NCBI RefSeq assembly: GCF_001907675.1
Contig: NZ_MPNT01000037.1
Coordinates: forward strand, 1 to 54,370
Origin: Mycobacterium paraffinicum
GTDB taxonomy: Bacteria > Actinomycetota > Actinomycetes > Mycobacteriales > Mycobacteriaceae
Direction of reading: 5' to 3'
Length of the DNA: 54,370 nt
Shown here: positions 27,291 to 36,141 of the stretch, one piece after another
Layout: every line of letters starts with the position of its first letter
Position numbering within the stretch: the stretch's first letter is position 1
Notes under the pieces: generated by a model
Told to the model about the DNA's origin: nothing
Database searches by the model: none
The model's input: only the letters and a program-made list of their open reading frames with translations
Program-made: the position numbers and the translations under genes

Positions 27291-29059
27291 TCAAGCGCCT
27301 CCGATAGCTCCAGCCAGCGGCCCTCCGTCTCGGCGACCTCGTCCTCGAGCTCCCGCAATTCCCGGGTGAGCCGCGTGATGCCCACGTGATCGGACTGGTC
27401 GTGCTCGGCGAGTTCGTGGTGTTTGGCCGCGATCCGGTCGGCCAGCCGCGCGAGCTGGCGGTCCACCGCGGCCAGCTCCTTCTCGGCGGTGCGGCGCTCG
27501 GCACCGGACATCCCCGGAGAAGACGCCGGCGGGGGCTCGGTAGGAGCCGCAACGGTCCGGCGCGCCGCCAGCCGCAGGTACTCGTCGATGCCGCCGGGCA
27601 GGTGCCGCAACCGGCCGTCGAGAATGGCGTACTGCTGATCGGTGATCCGCTCGAGCAGGTAGCGGTCGTGCGAGACGACGATCAGCGTCCCCGGCCACGA
27701 GTCGAGCAGGTCCTCCATCGCGGTCAGCATGTCGGTGTCGACGTCGTTGGTCGGCTCGTCGAGGAGCAACACGTTGGGCTCGGAGAGCAGCGTGAGCATC
27801 AGCTGCAACCGGCGCCGCTGGCCGCCGGAGAGTTCGCCGACGCGGGCCGAGAGCTGGCGCCCGCCGAAGCCGAGCCGCTCCAGCAGTTGGGCCGGCGTGA
27901 CCTCGCGGCCCTCGACCTCGTAGGCGCCGCGCAGCCGGCCCAGCACGTCGGCGATGCGGTCGTCGGAGAGGCCGGCCAGGGCGTCGCCCTGCTGGTCGAG
28001 CACGGCCAGCTGAACGGTCTTGCCGCGCTTGACCCGCCCGGTGTCGGGCGCGACGGTCCCGGCGATCAGCCCCAGCAGCGTCGACTTCCCGGCGCCGTTG
28101 GCGCCGACGATGCCGGTGCGTTCGCCCGGGGCGATCCGCCACTCGACGTCGCGCAGCACCGGGCGGCCGTCAAAGGCCACCGACACGTCGAGCAGGTCGA
28201 TGACGTCCTTGCCGAGCCGGGCCGTCGCCAGCTTGGCCAATTCGACGGGGTTGCGCAGCGGCGGCACGTCGGCGATCAGCTGGTTGGCCGCCTCGATCCG
28301 GAACTTGGGCTTCGAGGTCCGCGCCGGCGCGCCGCGACGCAGCCAGGCCAGCTCCTTGCGCATCAGGTTCTGCCGCTTGGCCTCCGCGGTGGCGGCCAGC
28401 CGGTCCCGCTCGACGCGCTGCAGCACGTACGCCGCGTAGCCGCCCTCGAACGGCTCCACGATCCCGTCGTGCACCTCCCACGTCGTGGTGGCGACCTCGT
28501 CGAGGAACCAGCGGTCGTGCGTCACCAGCAGCAGTCCGCCGGCGTTGCGCGCCCAGCGCTGTTCGAGATGCTCGGCCAGCCAGGTGATGCCCTCGATGTC
28601 GAGATGGTTGGTGGGCTCGTCGAGGGCGATGACGTCCCACTCGCCGATCAGCAGCCGGGCCAGCTGCACCCGCCGGCGCTGGCCCCCGCTGAGCGTGGAT
28701 ATCGCTGCGTCCCAATCGATGTCGGAGACCAGGCCGCCGACCACGTCGCGGACCCGCGCGTTGCCGGCCCACTGGTGTTCGGCCGCCTCGCCGACCAGCG
28801 TCCAGCCCACCGTGTGGGCCGGGTCCAGCGTGTCGGCCTGGCTGAGCGCGCCGACGCGCAAGCCGCTGCGCCGGGTGACCCGGCCCGAGTCGGGCCGCAG
28901 CTCGCCGGTGAGCAACCGCAACAGGCTGGACTTCCCGTCCCCATTCCGGCCGACGATGCCGATGCGCGCGCCGTCGTTCACGCCCAGCGTGACCGAATCG
29001 AATACCAGCTGGGTCGGATATTCGAGCCGAATGGCCTCGGCTCCCAATAGGTGCGCCAC
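27287..29059 (-). CDS. ABC-F family ATPase (intact; split into two genes in M. tuberculosis)
   Basis: This 590-aa protein has two ABC ATPase domains and no membrane segments, as in ABC-F proteins that act on ribosomes (often annotated as macrolide transport). Domain 1 has [27 protein letters not shown] and LDEPTNHLD. Domain 2 has GIVGANGAGKSTLL, LSGGQRRRLQL and LDEPTNDVD. A charged C-terminal coiled coil of about 75 residues follows, as in Uup. The GTG at 29059 is preferred: it gives the conserved VAHLLGAEAIRLEY start and has a -10 box 7 nt upstream. The orthologous sequence in M. tuberculosis is annotated as Rv1668c and Rv1667c. It could protect ribosomes or serve a general translation role. 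Confidence 0.88.
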   Translation of the reverse strand: MAHLLGAEAIRLEYPTQLVFDSVTLGVNDGARIGIVGRNGDGKSSLLRLLTGELRPDSGRVTRRSGLRVGALSQADTLDPAHTVGWTLVGEAAEHQWAGNARVRDVVGGLVSDIDWDAAISTLSGGQRRRVQLARLLIGEWDVIALDEPTNHLDIEGITWLAEHLEQRWARNAGGLLLVTHDRWFLDEVATTTWEVHDGIVEPFEGGYAAYVLQRVERDRLAATAEAKRQNLMRKELAWLRRGAPARTSKPKFRIEAANQLIADVPPLRNPVELAKLATARLGKDVIDLLDVSVAFDGRPVLRDVEWRIAPGERTGIVGANGAGKSTLLGLIAGTVAPDTGRVKRGKTVQLAVLDQQGDALAGLSDDRIADVLGRLRGAYEVEGREVTPAQLLERLGFGGRQLSARVGELSGGQRRRLQLMLTLLSEPNVLLLDEPTNDVDTDMLTAMEDLLDSWPGTLIVVSHDRYLLERITDQQYAILDGRLRHLPGGIDEYLRLAARRTVAAPTEPPPASSPGMSGAERRTAEKELAAVDRQLARLADRIAAKHHELAEHDQSDHVGITRLTRELRELEDEVAETEGRWLELSEALE

Positions 29060-29066
29060 TGGCCCG

Positions 29067-29072
29067 ACCCTA
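29067..29072 (-). promoter_or_regulatory. -10 box for a leaderless ABC-F transcript
   Basis: TAGGGT on the minus strand ends exactly 7 nt before the GTG at 29059, and no Shine-Dalgarno is present. This is the TANNNT-7-start layout of leaderless mycobacterial genes. The TAG of the box is also the stop of the upstream broken ORF. Confidence 0.5.
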
Positions 29073-29260
29073 CTGCGGCTGCGCCAGGGGCAGCAGCGCG
29101 CGGTCGACCTCACCCTCGGTCTCCGCCGACGCCTTGCTGGCCACCGCGTCCAGGAAGCGGCTGGCAGCGTCGCGCAGCTCCAGGCTGCTTTCCTCCGGAC
29201 CGCCCACACCAGGATGTCGAACGCCCGCTCGGCGTAGATGTCGTAGGCGGCCCAACGCAT
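29070..29260 (-). pseudogene. Small hypothetical gene with a frameshift
   Basis: On the minus strand an ATG at 29260 opens MRWAAYDIYAERAFDILVW. From about 29204 the coding-like continuation (GPEESSLELRDAASRFLDAV, ending LLPLAQPQ) is in another frame and stops at 29072-29070. One extra G in the run at about 29201-29205 would restore a single 64-residue product (reading WGGPEES). Either the gene is inactivated or the sequence has a one-base error. It lies between the enolase-superfamily gene and the ABC-F gene. I do not recognise the family. Confidence 0.5.
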
Positions 29261-29263
29261 GGA

Positions 29264-30370
29264 TCAGGCTTTCCGGTACGGCTCCGCGTCGGCGTGTTTG
29301 AACTCGAGTCCCAGCCCGGGCCGGTGTTGGTCCGGTCGCAACGCGCCGCCATTGGGGGGCAGCGCGCCGTCGAACAGCATGTGTTCGATGCGATGGTGGT
29401 CGTGGAAGTACTCGAGGTGCCGCAAATTGGGGATGGCCGTCGCCACGTGGGCGTGCAGGTTGGGGGCGCAGTGCCCGGACACGTCGACGTTGTAGGCGGC
29501 GGCAACCGCCGCGGCCCGCAGCCAGTCGGTGATGCCCCCGCAGCGGGTGACGTCGATCTGCAGGCAATCGACCGCCTGGGCGGCGAGCATCCGGTTGAAG
29601 TAGGCCAGGTCGTAGCCGTACTCGCCGGCGGTGACGTCCGGGGCCACCTGGTCGCGCACCTCCCGCAGCCCGGCGAGGTCGTCGGAGGAGACGGGCTCCT
29701 CGAACCACGTGACGTCCTGGTCGGCGGTCGCGTTGGCGATCCGGATCGCCTGCTTGCGGCGGTAGGCGCCGTTGGCGTCGACGTAGAGTTCCGCGTCGGG
29801 CCCTATCACGCTGCGCGACAGGGTGATTCGCTCCAGGTCGCGGCGCTCGTCGGAGCCCCAGGACTCGCCGATCTTGATCTTGACACGCGGAATCTTCCAC
29901 TCACCCACCCAGCGTTCCAGTTGGGCGCGGGTCCGCCGCTCGTCGTACGTGGTGAAGCCGCCGCTGCCGTAGATCGGCACCGATTCGTGTGCCATGCCGA
30001 GCAGCCGGCAGACCGGCAGGCCGAGCAGCTTGCCCTTGAGGTCCCACAGGGCGGTGTCGATCGCCGAGATCGCGCACGACACCAACCCGGGCCGCCCGTT
30101 GTTGCGCATGGCCCCGACCATCGCCTGCCACCCGCCGGTGATGTCCAGGGCGCTGTGTCCGGTGAGCGTGCCGGCGAGCGCGCCGTTGATCAACGCCGCA
30201 CAGGCGCCGTCGGCGTACGTGTAGCCGATCCCGCGCCGCCCGCCGGCCGTGACCTCGGCCAGCACCAGCGTCGTCGACGACCACGGCAGCGTGCCGTCGG
30301 CCTCCGGCGCGTCGGTGGGGACTTCGTAGACCTGCGCGGCGACGTCGTCGACGGGTGCGTCGACGCTCAC
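29264..30370 (-). CDS. Enolase-superfamily sugar-acid dehydratase or racemase (mandelate racemase subgroup)
   Basis: This 368-aa TIM-barrel enzyme abstracts a proton alpha to a carboxylate, most often dehydrating an aldonic or aldaric acid. Visible catalytic elements are the K-x-K motif (Lys164, Lys166), metal ligands Asp198 (YVDANG), Glu224 (FEEP) and Glu250 (TAGEYGYD), and the His300/Asp273 dyad (SGHC, QIDVTRCGG). These place it in the mandelate racemase subgroup. The GTG at 30370 overlaps the SDR stop (GTGA). The substrate cannot be read from sequence; the neighbouring sugar enzymes suggest a sugar acid. Confidence 0.82.
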   Translation of the reverse strand: MSVDAPVDDVAAQVYEVPTDAPEADGTLPWSSTTLVLAEVTAGGRRGIGYTYADGACAALINGALAGTLTGHSALDITGGWQAMVGAMRNNGRPGLVSCAISAIDTALWDLKGKLLGLPVCRLLGMAHESVPIYGSGGFTTYDERRTRAQLERWVGEWKIPRVKIKIGESWGSDERRDLERITLSRSVIGPDAELYVDANGAYRRKQAIRIANATADQDVTWFEEPVSSDDLAGLREVRDQVAPDVTAGEYGYDLAYFNRMLAAQAVDCLQIDVTRCGGITDWLRAAAVAAAYNVDVSGHCAPNLHAHVATAIPNLRHLEYFHDHHRIEHMLFDGALPPNGGALRPDQHRPGLGLEFKHADAEPYRKA

Positions 30371-31380
30371 CGTGCCCACCGGCGCGCGAGCCACGCGCCC
30401 ACCCCGGCCGCGCCGAGCGCCCCGGTGCCGCTGACCACCGGGTGCTGCGACGCCCACAGTTGCGGGCTCATGGAGTGGGACTTGTCGTGGAACCCGCCGT
30501 GGGCGCCGCGGTCGCTGCCTGGCTCCTGGTCGAGCGGGTGCCAGAGGTTGTGGGGCCGCCCCGCGTCCACGCGCTCGTCGGTCTGCTGCGAGTCGTACCC
30601 GGTGCGGCCCAGGTAGCGGTCCAGCAGTGGTGCGATGAACTTCTGTGCCAGCAGGGTCACCATGGTGGAGTCGCCGACCCAATACTGTTTGCGCTCAGGA
30701 TGATCCGCCGCATAGAGGACGCCGCGGGCAGCGACCTCGGGCTGGTAGATCGGGGGCACCGGCTGGGGGTGGCGGGGCAGCCGCGACAGCACCCAGGAGA
30801 ACTGGGGGGTGTTGACCGCGGGCATCTGTACCACGGTCACCCGAACCTTCGAGCGCTCGTGCAGCAGTTCGCAGCGTACCGATTCGGTGAACCCGTTGAT
30901 GGCGTGCTTGGCGCCGCAGTACGCCGACTGCAGGGGGATGGACCGCTGGCTCAGCGCGGACCCGACCTGGACGACGGTGCCGCGGTCCCGCGGCCGCATT
31001 TTGGCCAGCGCCGCCATGGTCCCGTGCACGTACCCCAGGTACGACACGTCGGTGACGCGCTTGAATTCCTCGGCGCTGATCTCGCTGAACGGTGCGAACA
31101 CGGAAGTGAAGGCGACGTTGACCCAAACGTCGATGGGGCCGAAGGCGGCCTCGGCCTCGTCGGCGGCGGCGACGACGGCCGCGTGATCGGCGACGTCGGT
31201 GGGGATGGCCAGCGCCTTGCCGCCGCCGGCTTCGACGTCGCGCACGGCGCCGTCCATCCCGGCGGCGCCGCGGGCGAGCAGGGCCACGTTCGCCCCGCGC
31301 TGCCCGAACAACTGGGCGGTGGCCCGGCCGATGCCGGCGCTGGCCCCGGTGATCACAATCGTTTTCGGGGTCGGTGTCAT
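30367..31380 (-). CDS. Short-chain dehydrogenase/reductase with C-terminal extension
   Basis: This 337-aa NAD(P)-dependent oxidoreductase has the TGASAGIG cofactor loop at the N-terminus, the VGSALS serine region and the SAYCGAKHA catalytic Tyr-x-x-x-Lys. The SDR core ends near residue 220. About 100 further residues follow, finishing in a hydrophobic stretch (GTGALGAAGVGAWLARR) that may anchor it to the membrane. A GAAAGGAG ribosome site precedes the ATG within the 15-bp gap after the GH15 gene. The substrate is unknown. Confidence 0.85.
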   Translation of the reverse strand: MTPTPKTIVITGASAGIGRATAQLFGQRGANVALLARGAAGMDGAVRDVEAGGGKALAIPTDVADHAAVVAAADEAEAAFGPIDVWVNVAFTSVFAPFSEISAEEFKRVTDVSYLGYVHGTMAALAKMRPRDRGTVVQVGSALSQRSIPLQSAYCGAKHAINGFTESVRCELLHERSKVRVTVVQMPAVNTPQFSWVLSRLPRHPQPVPPIYQPEVAARGVLYAADHPERKQYWVGDSTMVTLLAQKFIAPLLDRYLGRTGYDSQQTDERVDAGRPHNLWHPLDQEPGSDRGAHGGFHDKSHSMSPQLWASQHPVVSGTGALGAAGVGAWLARRWAR

Positions 31381-31395
31381 CGCCGAAATCTCCTT

Positions 31396-33189
31396 TCAGC
31401 CGTGGTGGACGCCGTCGTCGGCGAGGGTGGACGTGCATTCGAGCAGCAGCGCGTGCGCGAAAGCCTGGGGAAGATTGCCGCGCAGCTGGCGCTGCCGGAC
31501 GTCGTACTCCTCGCAGAACAATCCCGGAGGTCCGCAGGCGGCACGGTTGCGCTCGAACCAGCGCACTGCGCAATGATCGTGTCCCAGTTGGTGTTCGGCG
31601 AGCGCCATCATGAAGCCGCAGAGCAGGAAGGCGCCCTCGGCGTCGCCGAGGTCCCGCTCGTCGTGCCGGAAGCGGTAGACGAACCCGTCGTCGCTCAGCT
31701 GGTCGCGGACGGCGTCCAGCGTGGCCCGGGTGCGCGGGTCGTCGGCGGGCACGGCCCCGCGCACGGGCGGCAGCAGCAGCGACGCGTCGACGCCAGGCAG
31801 TCGTGGGCTGCGCTGCCAGTAGCCGCCCTGCGGGTGCAGGCTGCTGGCGGCGGTGTCGGCCAGGATCGCGTCCGCCAGCGACGCGCAGGCGGCCACCTCG
31901 TGGCCGCCGCCGGCCACCTTGGCGATGGCCCGCAGCCCGGCAACACACGCCAGGCGGGACTGGGTCCAGTGCTCATCGTCGATCTCCCAGATCCCCGCAT
32001 CCGGTTCGCGCCAGCGCTTTTCGATCGCGCCGATGGCGGTCTGGGCGGCGCGCCAGCCCTGGGCCTCGAGCCGGCCGGCGTTGCCGGCCCGGGCCAGCAG
32101 CTGCAGCGCCTCGCCGAGGACGTCGAGCTGGAATTGCTGGTTGACCCGGTTGCCGACTTTGTCGGTGCCCCCCGGATAGCCGGGCAGGTCGAGGTCTTCT
32201 TCACCGGGCACGCTGTCGCCGGTGACGGTGTAGGCCGGCCAGAGGTCGGGCCCGTGCTCGAGCAGCCGGGCGCCGATGAATTCCACCGCGCGGTCCAGTA
32301 ATTCGTGCGCTCCGACCGTCGCGGCGGCGATGCCGGCGTAGGCCTGGTCGCGGATCCACGCGTAGCGGTAGTCGTAGTTCTGGTTGGTGTGCGCGCGTTC
32401 GGGCAGGCTCATCGTCGCGGCGGCGACCATGCCGCCGCCGCTGCTGGTCAGCCCGCGCAGCACGGCGTAGGAGTGGCGCGCGTCGCGGGGGGCGATGCTG
32501 CACTTCAGCTCCGGAGCGCTGCGATGCCAAGCGGCCTCCGTTGCGTCCCAGGCGATGTCGGGGTCGGGCGGCCGGTCGGGCAGCGCCCGCTCGGAGAGCT
32601 CCAGCACGAAGTCGTGTTGACCGCCCTCGTCGACGGTGATCTCGCACGTGAGCAACTCGCCGCGGCCGCGCGCAGCCTTGACCGAACGCACATCGCAGCC
32701 GCCGAGCCAGCGCCAGCGCAAGGGTCCCGACTTTGCGCTGCACACCCCGTCGTCGACGCTCGGCTCGCCGGCGCCGCGGCGGCCGAACGCGGCACTCGGC
32801 TGCAGCAGCACCCGCACGCGCGCGGTGCCGCGGCAGCCGATCAAGCGGCGCAGCATCACCACCCGGTCGGAGTCGCCCGGGAAGGCAAGGGCCTCACGGC
32901 ATTCCACGATGCCGTCGCGGGTGATCCAGCGATTGCGCCAGATCAGGCTGCCCGGCTCGTAGTAGCCGCCCCAGACGTGCCGCACGTCGGTCGGGGTGAT
33001 CGCGTACGTCCCGCCGCCCCCGATGAGGTTCGAGAACACCGCATCGGAGTGCCACCGCGGCGCGCACATCCACGCGACGTCGCCCTGCGGCCCGATCAGG
33101 GCACCGCGCTCGCCGTCGGCCAGCAGCGCGTACTCGCGCAACACCCGCGGCGAGAAGGTCGCCTCGACGTCGATCGTGCGGTCAGCCAC
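31396..33189 (-). CDS. Glycoside hydrolase family 15 protein (glucoamylase/trehalase type)
   Basis: This 597-aa cytoplasmic protein lacks a signal peptide. It has the GH15 N-terminal beta domain and an (alpha/alpha)6 C-terminal domain. The hallmark NYDYRYAWIRD is at 271-281 and GIWEI at 399-403, with Glu402 the likely acid. FCEEYD near the C-terminus holds the likely base. Mycobacterial GH15 proteins include a trehalase, so trehalose or alpha-glucan hydrolysis is plausible. The GTG at 33189 lies 8 nt inside the GMC gene. In context it could release glucose for the adjacent dehydrogenases. Confidence 0.85.
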   Translation of the reverse strand: MADRTIDVEATFSPRVLREYALLADGERGALIGPQGDVAWMCAPRWHSDAVFSNLIGGGGTYAITPTDVRHVWGGYYEPGSLIWRNRWITRDGIVECREALAFPGDSDRVVMLRRLIGCRGTARVRVLLQPSAAFGRRGAGEPSVDDGVCSAKSGPLRWRWLGGCDVRSVKAARGRGELLTCEITVDEGGQHDFVLELSERALPDRPPDPDIAWDATEAAWHRSAPELKCSIAPRDARHSYAVLRGLTSSGGGMVAAATMSLPERAHTNQNYDYRYAWIRDQAYAGIAAATVGAHELLDRAVEFIGARLLEHGPDLWPAYTVTGDSVPGEEDLDLPGYPGGTDKVGNRVNQQFQLDVLGEALQLLARAGNAGRLEAQGWRAAQTAIGAIEKRWREPDAGIWEIDDEHWTQSRLACVAGLRAIAKVAGGGHEVAACASLADAILADTAASSLHPQGGYWQRSPRLPGVDASLLLPPVRGAVPADDPRTRATLDAVRDQLSDDGFVYRFRHDERDLGDAEGAFLLCGFMMALAEHQLGHDHCAVRWFERNRAACGPPGLFCEEYDVRQRQLRGNLPQAFAHALLLECTSTLADDGVHHG

Positions 33190-34888
33190 GGACCCCCGCC
33201 TCCGCCGGTCGCCTCACCGCGAGGTCGGTGCCGATCCTTCCGGTCGCCATCCGATCGGCGAGCCGGGAGGCCAGCGCCATGATCGTCAGCGCCGGGTTCG
33301 CCGAGCCCTGCGTCGGACACACCGAGCCGTCCGCCAGGAACAGGTTCGGCACGCCCCACACCCGGTGATCGGAATCCACCACCGAGTTGTCCGGACGGGT
33401 GCCCATCCGCGCGCCGCCGATCAGGTGGGCGAACCGCTGGATGGTGAGCACGTCCTGGGCGCCGGCGGCGTGCAGGATGTCGCCGATCACCGCCGTGGAG
33501 TAAGCCATGTTGGCCTTGTCGTTGTCGCACAGTGTGTAGTCGAACCGGGCCACCGGGAGGCCATACGGGTCCCGCTCTTCGGCGAGGGTGACCCGGTTTT
33601 CCGGCATCGGCAACAACTCGTTGAGCACGCCGATGGTCGCCCAGTGGTTGTAGTCGCGCATGTACTCCCGCATAGCGCGGCCCCAATGCCCTTCCGCGAG
33701 TACGTGTTCGGCCCACCCGATGGGCAGCGGCGAGACGGTCTGGATGGAGAAGCCGCGGGCGAAGCCGCGCGACGGGTCCGTCTCGTAGAACTGCTCCGAG
33801 GACACCTCGGGGGGCGGGGCCTTGTACATCCGGACCTCTTCGGACCACCGCCCGGCCGACTGCGTGGCGCCCTGCACCATCACATAGCGGCCGACCTGGT
33901 CCTCGTTGTTACCCAATCCGTTCGGGAAGCGTTCGTTCGCCGAGTTCAGCAGCAGGCGCGGCGTTTCGATGGAATACCCGGCGATCGCGACGGCCTTGGC
34001 CCGCTGCAGCCGTTCGGCGCCACCCGCCTCGTCGTAGTAGACCACCCCGCGGGCTGCGCCGGTCTCGTTGAGCTCGACGCGGGCGGCCATGCAGTTGGCG
34101 CGGATCTCCACCGCATGGGCCAGCGCATCGGGCAGGTGGGTGACGAACGGGCTGGCTTTGGCCGCCACCTTGCAGCCCTGCAGGCAGTAGCCGCGGTAGA
34201 TGCAGTGCGGGCGGTTGCCGAAAGTGCCGTTGACGATGCCGACCGGGCCCACCCTCATCTCGATGCCGAGCTGCATCGCCCCCCGCCAGAGCTTGGCGGC
34301 GGCGCCCGAAATCGGGTGTGGTGAGAAGGAGTAACGGTGAGGGTAGCCCCACGGCCAGTTCTGCCCGGCGACCGGCAACTCGAGCTCGACGCGCTCGTAG
34401 TGGCGGCGGATGTCCTCGTATCGGATCGGCCAGTCCGCCCCGACCCCGTCGAGGGTGTAGGTGTGAAAGTCGCTGGGATGAAACCGCGGGGTGTAGCCGG
34501 CGTAGTGGACCATCGAGCCGCCCACCCCACGCCCGGAGTTGTTCTTGCCCAACTCGATTGGGTCCTCGCCGCCGATGATCCGCTTCTGGGTCCAGTACAG
34601 GGAATGCGCACCCGCCTCGTCGGAGACCCAGTCCTCGTCCGGGTGCCAGAACGGGCCCGCCTCGAGGATCACCACCCGCCAGCCGGCACGCGCCAGCCGT
34701 TGCGCCAGCACCGACCCGCCGGCGCCCGCACCGACGACCACCAGGTCGACCTCCTCGTCGTCGCGGTACCGCTTCATCGTCTTTTCGCCGGGCAGGTCGC
34801 GCGAATGCACATCGAGCAGGAACCGCGATTCGTTGTCCTTCGGCCCGATCGCTCCCCTCAGGAGGCCGCGGAGGCGGTCGCCCATCAC
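33182..34888 (-). CDS. GMC-family FAD-dependent oxidoreductase, gluconate/glucose dehydrogenase-like
   Basis: This 568-aa flavoprotein has the FAD-binding VVVGAGAGGS loop at 51-59, the ILEAGPF motif, and the TQGSANPALTIMALASR C-terminal signature. Cys229, Cys235 and Cys239 form the CxxxxxCxxxGC arrangement typical of large subunits of membrane sugar dehydrogenases. It starts at GTG 34888 (GTGA overlap with the preceding stop) or at ATG 34885. No Tat or Sec signal is visible. The gene just upstream encodes the small-subunit family that accompanies such enzymes, so the two probably form a complex oxidising a sugar or polyol. Confidence 0.87.
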   Translation of the reverse strand: MMGDRLRGLLRGAIGPKDNESRFLLDVHSRDLPGEKTMKRYRDDEEVDLVVVGAGAGGSVLAQRLARAGWRVVILEAGPFWHPDEDWVSDEAGAHSLYWTQKRIIGGEDPIELGKNNSGRGVGGSMVHYAGYTPRFHPSDFHTYTLDGVGADWPIRYEDIRRHYERVELELPVAGQNWPWGYPHRYSFSPHPISGAAAKLWRGAMQLGIEMRVGPVGIVNGTFGNRPHCIYRGYCLQGCKVAAKASPFVTHLPDALAHAVEIRANCMAARVELNETGAARGVVYYDEAGGAERLQRAKAVAIAGYSIETPRLLLNSANERFPNGLGNNEDQVGRYVMVQGATQSAGRWSEEVRMYKAPPPEVSSEQFYETDPSRGFARGFSIQTVSPLPIGWAEHVLAEGHWGRAMREYMRDYNHWATIGVLNELLPMPENRVTLAEERDPYGLPVARFDYTLCDNDKANMAYSTAVIGDILHAAGAQDVLTIQRFAHLIGGARMGTRPDNSVVDSDHRVWGVPNLFLADGSVCPTQGSANPALTIMALASRLADRMATGRIGTDLAVRRPAEAGVRG

Positions 34889-35631
34889 ACCTCACCCCGC
34901 TCGACCACTTGCACCGGGTCCTCGTGCGTGGCGCCCCGGGTCTCGAACGGCTCGCGGACGGCGGCGGGTCCGGTGGCACCGCCGAGGCGCATGAACCCGC
35001 GCGGGTAGGCCGGGCCGCCGAAGCCGATCTCGTTCCACGCCCAGGGGTGGGAGTAGAAGCCGGCCAACGCCATTCGCATGCACACCGACCAGGCGCGTTT
35101 GACGTTCAGGCGCTCCCAGGTCCCGTCGTCCAGCGCGCCGCGGGCGAACTGGTCGATGATCTCTTCGCGGGTGTCAGGGTCGGCGTCGGCGAACGATGCC
35201 CGCCCGTGGCGGCGGGACGCGGTCTCGTCGAGCGCGCGCAGCACCAGCCGCCAGGTGTCGCGGTCGTCGGGCAGGTCGGCATACTGGTAGCCGTCGAACC
35301 GCCCGTCGGCCAGCTTGGAGTCGACGGACTCGGGGACCGGCACGCGCGGCTCGCGGTCCTGCGCCAGCACCGTGTCGCAGAATGCGCGCAGGCACGGCTC
35401 CTCTTCCGCGGTGAAGAAGCGCAGCGGGCCGGGCGGTTCCAGCCGGGCCAGCACCACCCTCTTGGTGGCCTCGTCCCACGTATCGGCCGTCTCCAGCACG
35501 TCGAAATCCGGGTAGCGGCCGATCATTTGGGGTGTGACGCCGCGGCGTTGCTTGGGCAGCCAGGACGGGTGCGGGGGTTTGCGATCCGCGCGCAGGTTGG
35601 GCAGGTGGTCCGGGCGTGAGGTGTCGGCCAT
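34885..35631 (-). CDS. Gluconate 2-dehydrogenase subunit 3-like protein
   Basis: This 248-aa protein starts at the ATG at 35631 (MADTSRPDHLPNLRADRKPP); the open frame reaches further upstream but loses coding character. The middle part, FFTAEEEPCLRAFCDTVLAQ, is the typical start of the subunit 3 domain, followed by a helical region with QFARGALDDGTWERLNV and FYSHPWAWNEIGFGGPAYPRGF. Such proteins help assemble or stabilise the GMC subunit. Unlike classical periplasmic versions there is no twin-arginine signal, so the complex may be cytoplasmic. It is translationally coupled to the GMC gene. Confidence 0.78.
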   Translation of the reverse strand: MADTSRPDHLPNLRADRKPPHPSWLPKQRRGVTPQMIGRYPDFDVLETADTWDEATKRVVLARLEPPGPLRFFTAEEEPCLRAFCDTVLAQDREPRVPVPESVDSKLADGRFDGYQYADLPDDRDTWRLVLRALDETASRRHGRASFADADPDTREEIIDQFARGALDDGTWERLNVKRAWSVCMRMALAGFYSHPWAWNEIGFGGPAYPRGFMRLGGATGPAAVREPFETRGATHEDPVQVVERGEV

Positions 35632-35636
35632 CGCGC

Positions 35637-36116
35637 TCAGCCCCGGAACCGCTCGCGCCGCAGGATCGAGGCCAGCAGTCCCATCGCCCCGACCATGCAC
35701 ATCAGCCCCGGCGCCGCGACCGGCGGACCCATGGGCACGTTGTAGGACGCGTTCCTCCACCCGCCGGGCTTGCGGGCGACCCCGCGGGCGTGCAGGTATT
35801 CGCCCATCAGGCCGTTGGCGGTGTAGACACCCGCGGTGATCGGCAGCCAGAGTTTCGCCCAGCGCCGCGAGAACACCCCGCCTATTCCTGCGACCACCAC
35901 CGGCGGTGTCACCACGATCGGACTCCACATCCACTTGTTGCCGAAGCTGGCCTTGTAGTGCTCGAAATAGATTTCCGCCGTCGTGACGACGGCCGCGACG
36001 GCCGTCAGCCCGGACAGCGAGCGTTCGAAGCGACCGTGCGCGACGTCGTACAACGCGCGCTCGGCGATGTGTTCGGCCTCGCCCGTGCGTCGACCGCCAT
36101 TGCTTAACAACAACAT
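35637..36116 (-). CDS. Four-helix membrane protein of the sugar-oxidation operon
   Basis: This 159-aa protein begins MLLLSNGGRRTGEAEHIAER after an AGGAAAGG site. Four hydrophobic segments can be seen: about 28-50 (LTAVAAVVTTAEIYF), 63-80 (PIVVTPPVVVAGIGGVF), 86-105 (LWLPITAGVYTANGLMGEYL) and near the C-terminus (PGLMCMVGAMGLLASIL). It has no CxxCH or other heme motif. It lies 5 nt before the subunit 3 gene and may tether the dehydrogenase or pass electrons on, but that is inference. I do not recognise the family. Confidence 0.7.
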   Translation of the reverse strand: MLLLSNGGRRTGEAEHIAERALYDVAHGRFERSLSGLTAVAAVVTTAEIYFEHYKASFGNKWMWSPIVVTPPVVVAGIGGVFSRRWAKLWLPITAGVYTANGLMGEYLHARGVARKPGGWRNASYNVPMGPPVAAPGLMCMVGAMGLLASILRRERFRG

Positions 36117-36141
36117 TGGGTTCCTTTCCTCGCCATTTGAG

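Noticed and set aside
34885..35934. Longer 349-codon version of the subunit 3 gene
   Set aside because: The upstream 100 codons are Arg/Gly-rich noise overlapping the membrane-protein gene in another frame. The ATG at 35631 begins coding-like sequence 6 nt after that gene's stop.
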